Counted from the first letter of the stretch, positions 7,880 to 17,653 are shown. The stretch: 64,000 nucleotides of DNA from an uncultured bacterium (GCA_903888485.1 CAISTS010000045.1:62001-126000); one strand, 5' to 3'. Translations and numbers: made by a program. Notes: a model not told the origin generated them from the letters alone.

Positions 7880-9636
7880 TCAGCCGGCGGCGCTCTTGCC
7901 GCCGATCTGTGTGTACTCCAGCGGTCCTTTGACCACTTTGGCTTTCGGCGTCCATTCCAGCTTGAACACCGCGGCTTCAACTTCGGTGCCCTTGAGCTTG
8001 CGCCGGCCGATGTCCTGGAACCGGAACGCCGGACCAACGCAGCGCGCCTTGGCCTCTTCGCTGAAGAAAATCTGCGTTTCACCGGCGGCGGCGCAGACAC
8101 CGTTCAGCATGCCGAGCGCGGGCCCGAAATATTCGCCTTCTTCGTAGCTGGCTTCGCCGGTGTGAACGCCCACGCGCAAAACCAGCGGCGCCTCCGCATT
8201 GTCCTTTGCATAAGCCGTGGCTTCCTGCTGGATTTCGATGGCGGCCCGTCCGGCCGCGGCGGCATCCGGGAACGTGAGCAGGATGCCGTCGCCCGTGTGC
8301 TTGATCTCGGTGCCGCGGAAGTTCTTCGCCGCCGCGCGCACGGCGGCGTTATGGGCGCGCACGACCCGCTGGGCGCCGGCGTTACCCACCTTGCTGGTCA
8401 GCGCGGTCGAACCGACGATGTCGGTGAGAAGGAACGTCACCTTCTTCACTTCAGCGCCGCGCACATTTGGATCGGCCCATTGTGCAATGAGATCGGGCAG
8501 GGACGGCAATGCGACTTTGCTCTCGGGATCGAGTTGCGCCGCCATGGCTTCCTTGCCGGCATCGGTAAGCTTGCGGAAGCGCGGACGCTGCAACGCGGCG
8601 TCGAGGCGCGCGGCGAAAGCCTCTGCCACGGCGGCATTGGTGCCGGTATGCTCGAGTGCCTTGCGCAGCAGGTCGGCTTTGATGGTCTCGCCGTAACTGC
8701 CGCGCTGTGTTAGTTCCGAAGCCGCGCCAGCGAGGTAAAGGTTCAGCCCGACGCGCTCGAAAGCCTGCAACTGCGAGCGCGCCGCGCTCAATGCCGCGAG
8801 CGACGTTTCGGCAAACGCATTGAGTTTCGTGCGCTCCTTCTCGAGCAGGGAGTCCATGACGGCGGCGGCGCTGTCGGCGAGGCTTTCGGGCTGCGCGGCG
8901 GCAACGGGCGTGGCCTCCGGCGCCGGTGTCTCGGTGATCTGGAACGATGTCTGCTCGCCCTGGTCGGCATTGGTTTCGCGCGTCGTGGCCGTCGCCCCCG
9001 ATTCGGCAGGCGCCGCATCGGTCGCCTCAGGCTGAGCTTCCTCCAACGTAGGCGCAGCGGGGTCTGGCGCCGCCGTCGCCGGAGGCGGTGTCCAAGCTCC
9101 CATGTCGCGGCGTGGCGCCGTATCGCGAACGCCGTGCAGGAGTGCATCGATGGCGCGGTTTTGCGATTCCCTACTTTTGCCACGCCACAGGATCCACTCG
9201 ACCGGAATGTAGATCTTCATCAGCGTCAGGCCCGCGGTCAGCAGCGAGGCCGCGAAGGTGAAAAGCAGGAGCATGTTGAACGTGCTGTGGGTGGACGGAT
9301 CGCGGAACCCGGAGAGCGCGATGGCCATACCGATCGTGAAGATCGCGGCGATACCGAATGCGTTCAGGCCGATCATGAAGATGCGCGAGCCGATGTTGCC
9401 GTCGGTGGAAGGTCCTTCGGTGCCTTCGGGCGCGATGCCGTGTTGAGCGAGGATGCGCAGGTCCAAACGTTCATGCTCGGGGTCGAGGCTTTCCTCCAGC
9501 ACTTGCGTCGGCCAGCCGTGTTCGGCTTCGAGCACGCGCGCGGCCTCGATCGCTTGCGTCTGCTCGATCGCGCTATAGCGCGCGTGCAGCGTCCGTGCTT
9601 GGCGGCATACACCTCGACGTAGGTGATCGCTTTCAT
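7880..9636 (-). CDS. adenylate/guanylate cyclase (class III) with membrane anchor; N-terminus probably frameshifted
   Basis: The C-terminal 170 residues form a class III nucleotide cyclase domain, with metal-binding Asp residues in LLTDIVGST and KHTGDG. Two hydrophobic segments (around MIGLNAFGIAAIFTIGMAIAL and MLLLFTFAASLLTAGLTL) place it in the inner membrane, and a Pro/Ala/Glu-rich linker separates them from the catalytic part. The continuous frame could start at 9733, but that leader is Arg/Gly-rich and unlike protein. A more natural start, ATG at 9636 encoding MKAITYVEVYAAKHG, lies in another frame that must join TLHARYSAIEQTQ near 9590. Duplicating the 7-mer GGACGCT there would restore the frame as KHGRWTLHARY. 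Loss of one repeat copy is therefore the simplest explanation, but it is inferred. A cyclic-nucleotide-binding protein is encoded at 12166-12735. Confidence 0.75.
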
Positions 9637-9823
9637 TCCGCCCCCGGCCGTGGTGGCCGGCCCCAACAAACTGTGTTCCTGGCCGCGCTCCGCCGCACGG
9701 CCATTTTCTTGGCAGTTTAACACCTGGCCGCACGCGCCCACGAGCGCAAACGCCCGGGTTTTCACATCCGGGTGTAAACGGCCAGTTGGAGATTAACGCC
9801 TGCTGTTCTCGCGGAGAGTGCGG

Positions 9824-10600
9824 TTAGCCCGCCGGACGCATGGCGGCGGGGTTGTTCTTCTGCAACAGGATGTCCCAGTTGTTCATCGACTGGAGCAGGA
9901 AGTAGACCGCGTGCAGGTAGCCGGTCTTGCGCCATTCCAGAACCGTGGCGTCGGGCAGGTTCTTGAATTTCTCTTCGTCGATGCGCTTGAAGCTGCCGAG
10001 CTGGGCGCGCTGGCCGGGGCTGGTTTCGACTTCGAGCGTGCAGTCGATCACGATGTCGCTCTTCTTCAGCGCCTCGGAGAAGTCGCGCGTGAACAAGAAC
10101 GCCTGATGGAACTGCGTGCACAGGTCCATGACCTGCGCGATCACTTCAGTTTCCTTGCCGTCGTCATTGAACAAAGCGCGCGCGCCTTCTTTGCTCGAGT
10201 TGGCGGCCATGTCGATGCCGAGCGTCAGCTTGTCGTCGGGGCCGCCGAGCAGGATGAACGGGTGACGGCGGATGTAAGCCGGCACGTAAACGCCCGGCTC
10301 CCACAATCCGTCGGCCTTGAGGAAGAGGTTTTGCTCAGGCTGCACGCCGAGCGCCGCGGTCGGCACCAGGTCGTCGGTCAGCAAGAGGATCGGATAGTGG
10401 CGCGCGGCGAGGGTGAACTCGGGAACCGTCAGCGGCACGGTGTTGGACTTGTTGGCAAACGCGAAATCACCCTCGGGACGGAGCTTGAAATTCTTGTGCA
10501 TCGACGTCGAGAGCGGTGCGATCTCGGCGTAATACAGCGGGGCGACCATCGGGGCCTGATTAGCGTTCTGCGGGGTGTTGATGGTGGAAGCTTCAGTCAC
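9824..10600 (-). CDS. SapC family protein
   Basis: A 258-residue protein matching the SapC family (PF07277), first named from a Campylobacter S-layer locus and common in Proteobacteria. Recognisable stretches are ARHYPILL near residue 68, YVPAYIRRHPFIL near 105-117, and the acidic central part with DLCTQF. No signal peptide or membrane segment is seen. The biochemical role is not established; in many genomes it lies near TonB receptors or tryptophan halogenases, but here it stands between a nucleotide cyclase and a DNA glycosylase. The start is ATG at 10600. Confidence 0.8.
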   Translation of the reverse strand: MTEASTINTPQNANQAPMVAPLYYAEIAPLSTSMHKNFKLRPEGDFAFANKSNTVPLTVPEFTLAARHYPILLLTDDLVPTAALGVQPEQNLFLKADGLWEPGVYVPAYIRRHPFILLGGPDDKLTLGIDMAANSSKEGARALFNDDGKETEVIAQVMDLCTQFHQAFLFTRDFSEALKKSDIVIDCTLEVETSPGQRAQLGSFKRIDEEKFKNLPDATVLEWRKTGYLHAVYFLLQSMNNWDILLQKNNPAAMRPAG

Positions 10601-10734
10601 GGGTCTTATCCTTCAAAGAATAGCTCGGGACTGGTTCAGCAATTGCACCCCCCGGCGAGGGCTGGAGAATAGGGCCCGGGCGGGCCAAAGCAAAGCCTTT
10701 TTGCCCGCCGGGAGGGCTTAAAAAACGGCGGAAT

Positions 10735-11376
10735 TCAGCCGTTTTTCTGGGCCGTGCGGGCCGCCATCGTGGCCCCATAATAACGCCAGAGCAGAAGCGA
10801 TACCGAGCTGCGGTAGGGCCGCCAGATTTCACCCAGCGCGTCGAGTTCCTTGGGCGTCGGCCGGGCCTCGCGGCCGTGCAGGAGCTGCACGGCAACTTGC
10901 AGCGCGAGGTCGCCCACGGGCCAGACGTCGTGCCGCCCCATGCCAAACATCAGGTAGATGTCCGCCGACCAGGTGCCGAGACCTTTGTAAGCCGTGAGCG
11001 TCGCGCGCACCTCGTCATCGCTCGCGCGCTCCAGCGCCTTGAGGTTCAGCTTGCGCGCCGCCACCGCTTCCGCGAGACCGAGCGCGTAGCGCGCTTTCTG
11101 GCCGGAGAAGCCGCTCGCGAGCAGACCGCTCTCGCCCATCTCGAGCAGGCGCGGCGCAGTGATGCGACCGGCGTTCCGCTTGAGCTTGGCGACGATCGCG
11201 GCGCCGGCCGCGGTGGACACTTGCTGGTTGGCGATGATGCGCATCAGAGTCGCAAAACCCGGACCGTAAGAGCGCGGATCGGGCAAGCCGGCGAACTTGA
11301 TCGCGGCGCCGATGTTCTTGTCGCGCCGGCGCAAGACACCGAGCTGCTTCTTGATCTCTTCGGGTGAGCCGACCAT
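10735..11376 (-). CDS. DNA-3-methyladenine glycosylase II (AlkA-type, HhH-GPD)
   Basis: A 213-residue HhH-GPD base-excision glycosylase that removes alkylated bases. The front part carries MRIIANQQVSTAAG, typical of the AlkA/MAG group. The helix-hairpin-helix is LTAYKGLGTWSADIYLM, followed by VWPVGDLALQ with the catalytic Asp. It lacks the N-terminal domain of E. coli AlkA, as do many short bacterial homologues, and no iron-sulfur Cys cluster is present, which argues against MutY or Nth. Its ATG overlaps the stop of the yaaA-like gene as TGATG, so the two are translationally coupled. Confidence 0.88.
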   Translation of the reverse strand: MVGSPEEIKKQLGVLRRRDKNIGAAIKFAGLPDPRSYGPGFATLMRIIANQQVSTAAGAAIVAKLKRNAGRITAPRLLEMGESGLLASGFSGQKARYALGLAEAVAARKLNLKALERASDDEVRATLTAYKGLGTWSADIYLMFGMGRHDVWPVGDLALQVAVQLLHGREARPTPKELDALGEIWRPYRSSVSLLLWRYYGATMAARTAQKNG

Positions 11377-12149
11377 CAGAGCGCCTTGCGGCTAAACACC
11401 CACACATCGTCCTTGGATGCCTTGGCGTCGAAGCGATAACCGGCAGCGTCGAATGTCTTCAGCGCCTCGGGCTGATCGATGCGATGCTGAATGATATGGC
11501 GGGCCATGAGGCCGCGCGCTTTCTTGGCGAGGAAGCTGACGATGCCAGCTTTGCCGTTCTTGATCTCCTTGAACGTCGCCTGGATCACCGGTGCTGTGAG
11601 CGCTTTCCGGTCTACCGCGCTCCAGTATTCCTCCGATGCGAGGTTAACGATGGTCGGCTGCTTCATCTGCGCGGTGACGTCGTTGAGGCGCGCCGTAAGG
11701 CTTGCGCGCCAGAAGGCATAGAGATCCTTGCCGCGTTCGTTCTTCACCGCCGAACCCATCTCGAGGCGATAGGGCTGAATGGCGTCGAGCGGGCGCAGCA
11801 GGCCGTAGAGGCCCGAGAGGATGCCGATGTGCGCTTGGGCGAATTCAATATCGTCCTTGCTCAGTGTCTTGGCGTTAAGGCCGACGTAGACGTCGCCAGC
11901 GAAGGCATAGACGGCGGGCTTGGCGCCTAGCACATTCGCCGGATCGAAGTTCTGGAAGCGCTCGAAGTTGAGTTCGGCCAACTTCGGGCTGATGTCCATC
12001 AGGCGCGCCAGCTGACCGCGCGAGAGCAGCTTGGCGCGCGCGGCCATGCGCGCGGCATGGTCCATGAGCGCGGGCTGCGTCGCTGCGGCGAAATCCGGCG
12101 CAGGCGCGAAATCGAGCTTTTTGGCGGGAGACAGAAGGGCAAACAACAT
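11376..12149 (-). CDS. yaaA: YaaA family protein (DUF328/UPF0246), peroxide stress
   Basis: A 257-residue protein of the YaaA/UPF0246 family. Typical signatures are the start LFALLSPAKKLDF, LSRGQLARLMDISPKLAELN, and the C-terminal FLAKKARGLMARHII. In E. coli YaaA limits intracellular iron and oxidative DNA damage after peroxide; a DNA-binding fold has been reported. Coupling with the AlkA-type glycosylase downstream (overlapping stop and start) fits a role in DNA damage defence, which is inference from context. Confidence 0.92.
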   Translation of the reverse strand: MLFALLSPAKKLDFAPAPDFAAATQPALMDHAARMAARAKLLSRGQLARLMDISPKLAELNFERFQNFDPANVLGAKPAVYAFAGDVYVGLNAKTLSKDDIEFAQAHIGILSGLYGLLRPLDAIQPYRLEMGSAVKNERGKDLYAFWRASLTARLNDVTAQMKQPTIVNLASEEYWSAVDRKALTAPVIQATFKEIKNGKAGIVSFLAKKARGLMARHIIQHRIDQPEALKTFDAAGYRFDAKASKDDVWVFSRKAL

Positions 12150-12165
12150 CGGGAAGATAATAGCC

Positions 12166-12735
12166 TTACGGCGCGCCGCCGTCTTTGCCCTGCGGACCAG
12201 GCGGCGTTTGACCGTCGGCCGGCGCGGGCGCCGCAGCGGCGGCCTCCTCGGCCTCAGCCTCGTCCTTGGCCTGCGCGGCCTTCAGGTCGTTGAGCAGTTT
12301 CTCGGCGACGGTGTTGGTCGTCGCATAGCGCTCGTTCACGCGGCTAAGGTTGTTGATCAGGATGTGGATCAGCGCGCGGATGAAGGGATCGCTGGCGGCG
12401 ATCTTCTGCTGGATGGTGGTCTTCGAGATGCGCACAACCACGGTCGGCTCCAGCGCGATCATGGTTGCGCTCCGCCGCTCGCCGGTGATAGCCGCCATCT
12501 CGCCGAACATCGCGCCTTTTTCCAGCACGGCCAGGCGCACGGCCTTGCCGCCGGTGGTTTTGAATACGCCGATACGGCCGGACTCGACGACGAAAGCATC
12601 TGTGCCGTCATGGCCCTCGCGGAAGATGACCTTGTCCTTCTCGAAGGGAAGGCGCTTGAGCAGCTCTCCGGGCTTGGCGCGGATATTCGCGGTATCAGAT
12701 TCCGGCGTGCCGGTGCCAAAGCCGAGCCCGCTCAT
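12166..12735 (-). CDS. cyclic nucleotide-binding domain protein (no HTH)
   Basis: A 189-residue protein with one CRP-type cyclic-nucleotide-binding domain (about residues 25-140). The phosphate-binding cassette is FGEMAAITGERRSATM, with the Glu and Arg expected for cNMP binding. After a helix (IRALIHILINNLSRVNERY) the chain ends in an Ala/Glu/Pro/Gly-rich tail instead of a helix-turn-helix, so it is not a CRP-like transcription factor. It may sense cAMP or act in a complex. A nucleotide cyclase gene lies 2.5 kb away on the same strand, which makes a signalling link plausible but unproven. The yaaA gene starts 16 bases downstream. Confidence 0.82.
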   Translation of the reverse strand: MSGLGFGTGTPESDTANIRAKPGELLKRLPFEKDKVIFREGHDGTDAFVVESGRIGVFKTTGGKAVRLAVLEKGAMFGEMAAITGERRSATMIALEPTVVVRISKTTIQQKIAASDPFIRALIHILINNLSRVNERYATTNTVAEKLLNDLKAAQAKDEAEAEEAAAAAPAPADGQTPPGPQGKDGGAP

Positions 12736-12852
12736 GCGCCCGCCCTCCGCGTCCCGCGGCCCGTTCTGATTTTGGAAAAGGTAACGCGCGCCATCCCCAG
12801 TCCCCGAAGCCCACCGTCTCGTGAATGAGGCGGGCTGGCGGCATTATAAACC

Positions 12853-12887
12853 CGCCCGCATCAGGAATTTGAGTCCTAATGCGGGCG
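12853..12887 (-). terminator. hairpin after the surface-protein gene
   Basis: Arms CGCCCGCAT plus AGGA pair with TCCT plus ATGCGGGCG, with one mismatch and a seven-base loop. On the minus strand the stem is followed by GGTTTATAA, a short U-rich tract. It lies about 35 bases after the stop of the 12922-13536 gene and is likely its terminator. Confidence 0.6.
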
Positions 12888-12921
12888 CGGAGAGGCAGAA
12901 AATCCGTAAGATTTCCGCGCG

Positions 12922-13536
12922 TTACTCCTGATTCTGGACCAGTTGCCAATCGCCGCTCGGCGTCCGGCAGGCGGTGCCGTAGGCCTCTTGAGTCTGGCCA
13001 TCGATCGCCACGTCCTGGCGGAACTCGCGGCAATAACGCGAACCGGCCCAACCGTCACGCGTCGTCTCGACGGTGCCGCGCGCGCTGCCGGCGCCCCATT
13101 CGATCGCTTCGCCGACCGGCGCCGCCATCGCCTGGCGATAGGCATCGTAGTAATAGCCGCGCGCTTCGACGTTCAGCGCGTCGCCAACGTAGGGCGGGAA
13201 GAGGCCGAGGCTGTAGATTGGCCCGCTGTAGGGCCGGTAGTAGGGGCGCGCATACACCGGACGATAGATCGGCTCGTAGGGGTGATAATAAGGGCGATAA
13301 TAAATGGGCGCGCTGAAACCGAAGCCGAAACTGTCGCGGCGAGGGCCGTAGCGACCGTGGCCGCCCCAGTAGCCGCCGCCCCAATAGCCGCCGCCGTAGT
13401 AGCCCCCACCGTAGCCGAGCGGCACACCGATCGAGAGCGAGAAGGAACTGCGCGCTTCAGCGCTGTGCGCGCCGGCGAGCCCGGCGCCCCAGAGAAGAAC
13501 GATGGCGAGAGCTCCGGAACGAATGAAATGGCGCAT
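12922..13536 (-). CDS. exported Gly/Tyr-rich protein with a 17-kDa-surface-antigen-like C-terminus
   Basis: A 204-residue secreted protein. A signal peptide (MRHFIRSGALAIVLLWGAGL, cleavage near AHSAEA) is followed by a glycine/tyrosine-rich repeat region with GGGYYGGGYWGGG and repeated Y-R-P-Y/Y-Y motifs (about residues 40-110). The last 70 residues, with GSARGTVETTRDGWAGSRYC and EAYGTACRTPSGDWQLV, resemble the C-terminal domain of rickettsial 17-kDa surface antigens (RT0821/Lpp0805 type), with two Cys residues. It is probably periplasmic or surface-exposed; function unknown. No lipobox Cys is seen at the signal cleavage site. Confidence 0.75.
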   Translation of the reverse strand: MRHFIRSGALAIVLLWGAGLAGAHSAEARSSFSLSIGVPLGYGGGYYGGGYWGGGYWGGHGRYGPRRDSFGFGFSAPIYYRPYYHPYEPIYRPVYARPYYRPYSGPIYSLGLFPPYVGDALNVEARGYYYDAYRQAMAAPVGEAIEWGAGSARGTVETTRDGWAGSRYCREFRQDVAIDGQTQEAYGTACRTPSGDWQLVQNQE

Positions 13537-13738
13537 GAAAGCCTCGGGGAAAAAGGTCGCGAATGGCGCGGATGATAAGGGAAATCCGGCGCTAAATTAT
13601 GGCGGATTGCTGTGCGTTCAAGGACGTGCGCCTGACAGCCTTGTAATCCCTTAGCAAGGCTTGGGTAACACGATCTGGCGCAACCTAAGTGCGAGCGGTC
13701 GGAACCCATCTGGGAACACCTTTATCCGCTGCGGCGTT

Positions 13739-13785
13739 TTGACTTATGAGATTTTTCATCAGTATTTCAATAGGTTCGATATAAT
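13739..13785 (+). promoter_or_regulatory. candidate promoter of the two-component operon
   Basis: In an otherwise GC-rich region there is an AT-rich tract with TTGACT at 13739-13744 and a perfect TATAAT at 13780-13785. The latter overlaps an alternative ATG (13784), so if it is the -10 box the response regulator must start downstream at 13877. TTGACT pairs better with TATTTC at 13763 (18 bases). Both assignments are by eye. Confidence 0.35.
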
Positions 13786-13876
13786 GACACCTAATCTGTC
13801 AGACGTGCGGAGTTCCGAGCAAGGAACCCCAGTAGAAATCCTCGCGCAAAAGCGTGCGCAACAGACGGACAGCGCG

Positions 13877-14554
13877 ATGCGGGTATTGGTTATCGAGGAC
13901 GATAAAGACGCCGCCGACTACTTGGTCAAAGGGCTGCGCGAGAGCGGCTACACCGTCGACCATGCTGCCGACGGCCGCGACGGCTTGTTCCTCGCTCTAT
14001 CCGAGCCCTACGACGTCATGGTCGTCGACCGCATGCTGCCGGGACCCGATGGCCTGTCCATCGTCGAATCCGTCCGCAAGTCGCAGATCACGACCCCGGT
14101 GCTGTTCCTCTCGGCCCTTGGCGAAGTCGAAGACCGCGTCGCGGGCCTGAAGGCCGGCGGCGACGATTATCTCGCCAAGCCCTTCGCTTTCTCCGAACTG
14201 CTCGCGCGCATCGAGGCCCTGCTGCGCCGCTCGGGCGCCGTACCCGAGAACACCTTCCTCAAGGTCGGCGATCTTGAAATGGATCTCTTGGCGCGCAAAG
14301 TCACCCGCCAGGGCAAGCGCGTGTACCTGCATCCGCGCGAGTTCCGCCTGCTCGAGTATCTGATGCGTCACGCCGGTCAGGTTGTCACGCGCACCATGCT
14401 GCTCGAGAACGTCTGGGAATATCACTTCGACCCCCAGACCAATGTGATCGACGTGCACATCAGCCGCCTACGCCAGAAGATCGACAAGCCCTTCGACAAG
14501 CCGATCCTGCAGACCGTGCGCGGGGCGGGCTACAAGCTCGACCCGGCGACCTAA
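13877..14554 (+). CDS. OmpR/PhoB-family response regulator
   Basis: A 225-residue regulator: receiver domain (about residues 1-115, VLVIEDDKD acidic pair, phospho-Asp in [13 protein letters not shown], Lys in YLAKPF) and a winged-helix DNA-binding domain (about 130-225, ending [12 protein letters not shown] and RGAGYKL). The start at 13877 ([16 protein letters not shown]) gives the normal length. The frame is open upstream and another ATG at 13784 would add 31 residues, but that ATG overlaps a TATAAT box. The partner kinase begins 25 bases downstream, so both are one operon. The stimulus is unknown. Confidence 0.9.
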   Translation: MRVLVIEDDKDAADYLVKGLRESGYTVDHAADGRDGLFLALSEPYDVMVVDRMLPGPDGLSIVESVRKSQITTPVLFLSALGEVEDRVAGLKAGGDDYLAKPFAFSELLARIEALLRRSGAVPENTFLKVGDLEMDLLARKVTRQGKRVYLHPREFRLLEYLMRHAGQVVTRTMLLENVWEYHFDPQTNVIDVHISRLRQKIDKPFDKPILQTVRGAGYKLDPAT

Positions 14555-14579
14555 ACCTTATGCGCGGGCCTCTGACCAC

Positions 14580-16049
14580 ATGAAGCGGCTCGCCGGCATC
14601 GTCGGTACCATCACGTTCAGGCTGGCGCTGATCTACACGCTGATCTTCGGCGTGTCGGTCGCGGCGCTGTTTTATTACGTCTACTACTCGACCACCAGCT
14701 TCGTCGTGCAGCAGAAGGAAGCTGCCATCGAAGCCGATGTGACGGGCTTTCAGGAGACTTTCGAGCGTTCCGGCGTTACGGGCCTGATCATCGCCCTCAA
14801 CCGTCGCACCAACCGGAGCACCAACCCCGACGGCATCTACTTGCTGGTGGATTCCGTCGGCAACACGCTGGCCGGCAACCTGCAGAGCTGGCCGCGCAAT
14901 ATGGTGGCCGACGACGTCTGGCTGAACTTCACCATCAACGATCTGCGCCGCGCCGAAGCCGAGATCGCCGACGTGCGCGCCAAGCAGTACGTCGTGCAGG
15001 GCGGCCAGCAGAACTACATGCTGCTGGTGGGCCGCGACGTGCGCGATGCACGCGAGTTCCGCAGCCGTATGCTCGATAGCATCAATGTCGGTCTCGCCAT
15101 TACGCTGGCGCTCGGCATCATCGGCGGTTTGATCTTCAGCCGCACCATTCTGCACCGCATCGGCGCCATTACCCGCACATGCCGCAGCATCATGTCGGGC
15201 GAGCTCTCGCAGCGCGTGCCGGTGCCGCGGCCCAACGACGAACTGGGCCAACTCGCGCTCAGCATCAACGCCATGCTCGACCAGATCGAGCGTCTGATGA
15301 ACGGCATGCGCCAGGTCTCGGACAACGTCGCCCACGACCTGCGCACGCCGCTCACGCGCCTGCGCGCGCGCCTCGAGGCGGCGCTGCGGCATCAGAAAGA
15401 TCCGTCCGAGCGCGAGACCATCGAAGGTGCGATCAGTGATGCCGACAGCCTGCTTGCGACCTTCGCCGCGCTTCTGCGTATCGCGCGCGCCGAGGCCGGC
15501 GCGCAACGCAACTTCACCGAGATTGATCTTAACGCGCTGGTCGAGGAAGTGGTCGACCTCTACGGCCCGCTCGCCGAAGAGAAGGGTCTGACGTTCATCA
15601 CCCAGTTGGATAAGGGGCTGCGCGCGAAGGGCGATCCCAACCTCATCGCGCAGGCTTTGGCGAACCTCATAGACAACGCCGTCAAGTACACCGAGAAGGG
15701 CACGGTCACGGTTGCGCTCACGCTGCAAGGCGGCCGTCCGGCCTTCGTGATCGCCGACACCGGTCCGGGCGTGCCCGAAGGCTATCGCGACAAGGTGCTC
15801 GAGCGTCTATTCCGCCTCGAGCAGAGCCGCACGTCGCCGGGTAGCGGCCTCGGGTTGAGTCTGGTCGCTGCCGTCGCGAAGTCGCATGGGCTTGAGCTGA
15901 AACTCGAGGACAACATGCCTGGATTACGCGTGACGCTGCGCTTCCCGGCGCATCTGTCTCTCGCTGCCGAAACCAAGGGCAGCGACGCCAAGGCCAAAGC
16001 CTTGCCCAAGCCGGCGCCCAAGTCCGCCACGGCGGCGGCGGCCGAATAA
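14580..16049 (+). CDS. sensor histidine kinase (HAMP-HisKA-HATPase)
   Basis: A 489-residue inner-membrane kinase, partner of the response regulator just upstream. TM1 is at about residues 12-36 and TM2 at about 167-188, enclosing a periplasmic sensor of about 130 residues. HAMP covers about 188-242. The H-box is [14 protein letters not shown] with phospho-accepting His252. The ATPase domain has the N-box [11 protein letters not shown]1 DTGPGVPEG and G2 GSGLGLSLV. The C-terminus is a Lys/Ala/Pro-rich tail. The family resembles kinases paired with OmpR-type regulators that respond to envelope stress or metals; the signal cannot be named. Confidence 0.92.
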   Translation: MKRLAGIVGTITFRLALIYTLIFGVSVAALFYYVYYSTTSFVVQQKEAAIEADVTGFQETFERSGVTGLIIALNRRTNRSTNPDGIYLLVDSVGNTLAGNLQSWPRNMVADDVWLNFTINDLRRAEAEIADVRAKQYVVQGGQQNYMLLVGRDVRDAREFRSRMLDSINVGLAITLALGIIGGLIFSRTILHRIGAITRTCRSIMSGELSQRVPVPRPNDELGQLALSINAMLDQIERLMNGMRQVSDNVAHDLRTPLTRLRARLEAALRHQKDPSERETIEGAISDADSLLATFAALLRIARAEAGAQRNFTEIDLNALVEEVVDLYGPLAEEKGLTFITQLDKGLRAKGDPNLIAQALANLIDNAVKYTEKGTVTVALTLQGGRPAFVIADTGPGVPEGYRDKVLERLFRLEQSRTSPGSGLGLSLVAAVAKSHGLELKLEDNMPGLRVTLRFPAHLSLAAETKGSDAKAKALPKPAPKSATAAAAE

Positions 16050-16066
16050 CCGCCGCCTAGACGTTC

Positions 16067-16095
16067 GCGGCCCTCATGCATTAGCTTGAGGCCGC
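16067..16095 (+). promoter_or_regulatory. stem-loop that covers the MFS gene's ribosome binding site
   Basis: GCGGCC, a bulged C and TCA pair with TGAGGCCGC across a ten-base loop. The 3' arm contains the TGAGG that is the only Shine-Dalgarno-like sequence before the ATG at 16100. It could reduce or control translation, or be a weak terminator after the kinase gene. Structure is seen, effect is inferred. Confidence 0.4.
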
Positions 16096-16099
16096 ACTC

Positions 16100-17380
16100 A
16101 TGACCGCCGTTGACGCCTTCTCCGCCATTCGTAATCCGCTTGTCCGCGCCATAGCTCTAGCGCGCATCTCGGGCGTTATCGGCACGCAGATCATCAACGT
16201 GGCGGTCGGCTGGCAGCTTTACGAAGTCACCGGCAGCGCGCTGTCGCTGGGCCTCGTCGGGCTGTTCGAGCTGGCGCCTGTGCTGTTCCTGATGATCCCC
16301 GCAGGCAATGCCGCCGACCGCTATCCCCGGCGCAACATCGCCATGCTGGGCGGCAGTATCGCCGCCATCGCGGCTTTTGGCCTGATGACCGTGACTTACT
16401 TCGACGGGCCGGTCTCGCTGATCTACAGCATGCTCATCCTGGTGGGCGCGGCACGCGCGTTTATGGCGCCGGCCGTCGGCACCATCCTGCCGCAGCTTTT
16501 GAAGGCCGATCAATTCGTCAACGCCAACGCCTGGGTGCAGTCGGCCTTCCAGTTCGCCGCGATCTCGGGGCCGGGCATCGGCGGGTTGATCATCGCCTTC
16601 ACGGGCGGGACGGTCTGGGCTTATTTCACCGCCGGCATCGGTCAGCTCATCTTCGTCGCGGCGTTCTCGACGCTGCCAGCCATTAGGCCGCCGGAAGCGG
16701 CTGAAAAACGCTCCACCCAGGATCTCTTCGCGGGCTTCGCTTTCATCCGGCGCACGCCCTTATTCCTTGCCGCCATCACCCTCGACATGTTCGCGGTGCT
16801 GCTGGGCGGCGCGGTGGTGCTGCTGCCGATTTACGCCAAGGACATCCTGCACGTCGGCCCTGAAGGCCTCGGCTGGCTGCGCGCCGCGCCCGCGCTCGGC
16901 AGCCTCCTCATGCTCCTCCTGGTCACGCGCATGAAACCCATGCAACGCCCGGGCACCGTGCTGCTGCTTACCGTCGTCGGCTTCGGCATCGCGACCATCG
17001 GCTTTGGGTATTCCACCAACTTCGCGTTCTCGATGTTCTGCCTATTCCTCACCGGTATTTTCGATTCCGTCAGCGTCGTCATCCGCCTGACGCTCGAGCA
17101 GGTGGTCACGCCGGACCGCCTGCGCGGCCGCGTCTCGTCGATCAACTATGTCTTTATCGGTTTCTCGAACGAGCTCGGCGCTTTCCGCAGCGGCGCTTCG
17201 GCCTGGCTGTTCGGGACCGTGGGCTCCGTGGTCGGCGGCGGGGTCGGCAGCATCGTCGTGGTGGTCCTGGTGTGGCTGATCTGGCCGGCGCTCGCGCGCA
17301 TCGGCCCTTTGCACACCATCAAGCCCGAGGAAGGGCCCACGCTCGCTTCTGTCGAAGAAGCCCGTACAACGACTGTGTGA
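16100..17380 (+). CDS. MFS transporter, EntS-like exporter group
   Basis: A 426-residue major facilitator with about 12 hydrophobic segments. The NAADRYPRRNIAM loop between TM2 and TM3 is the MFS A-motif region, and a similar RLRGRVSSIN loop marks the second half. It belongs to the MFS_3/enterobactin-exporter-like group that moves siderophores, drugs or other small molecules outward. It follows the two-component system on the same strand after 50 bases and may be a target of it. The substrate is unknown. Confidence 0.87.
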   Translation: MTAVDAFSAIRNPLVRAIALARISGVIGTQIINVAVGWQLYEVTGSALSLGLVGLFELAPVLFLMIPAGNAADRYPRRNIAMLGGSIAAIAAFGLMTVTYFDGPVSLIYSMLILVGAARAFMAPAVGTILPQLLKADQFVNANAWVQSAFQFAAISGPGIGGLIIAFTGGTVWAYFTAGIGQLIFVAAFSTLPAIRPPEAAEKRSTQDLFAGFAFIRRTPLFLAAITLDMFAVLLGGAVVLLPIYAKDILHVGPEGLGWLRAAPALGSLLMLLLVTRMKPMQRPGTVLLLTVVGFGIATIGFGYSTNFAFSMFCLFLTGIFDSVSVVIRLTLEQVVTPDRLRGRVSSINYVFIGFSNELGAFRSGASAWLFGTVGSVVGGGVGSIVVVVLVWLIWPALARIGPLHTIKPEEGPTLASVEEARTTTV

Positions 17381-17473
17381 TTCCTATACTTCAGGATAGG
17401 CAACCGTCCTTCAACCCCGGCGTTGGTGCCATTGGGTAGACCGTGGGCAAAACGTCCGGGGAAGGATTGTGCT

Positions 17474-17653
17474 ATGCCGCATCTCAAGTATCTCGCGTAC
17501 GTCGCGATCATTTGTGCCGTGCTCCTCGATCTCTATAGCGGCAAGCCCGATACCGCCGCACAGGCGCGCCTTGCGCTCGACGGGATCGCGTTGTTCTTTG
17601 CCGTCGCCGGCCTCGGCGGGCTGGCCATGGGCGCCACACGCCGCTCGCGTTAG
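17474..17653 (+). CDS. small membrane protein, unknown
   Basis: A 59-residue protein with two hydrophobic segments: YLAYVAIICAVLLDLY near the start and DGIALFFAVAGLGGLAMG near the end, closed by a basic tail (ATRRSR). The ATG at 17474 is preceded by GGAAGGATTGTGCT, a strong ribosome binding site, and is preferred over the upstream in-frame ATG at 17423. No family is recognised. It lies alone between the MFS gene and the ECF sigma factor. Confidence 0.6.
   Translation: MPHLKYLAYVAIICAVLLDLYSGKPDTAAQARLALDGIALFFAVAGLGGLAMGATRRSR

Noticed and set aside
7590-7955. 121-codon frame upstream of the cupredoxin
   Set aside because: Only its part from the ATG at 7730 is believed real, as the frameshifted signal peptide; the rest is noncoding.
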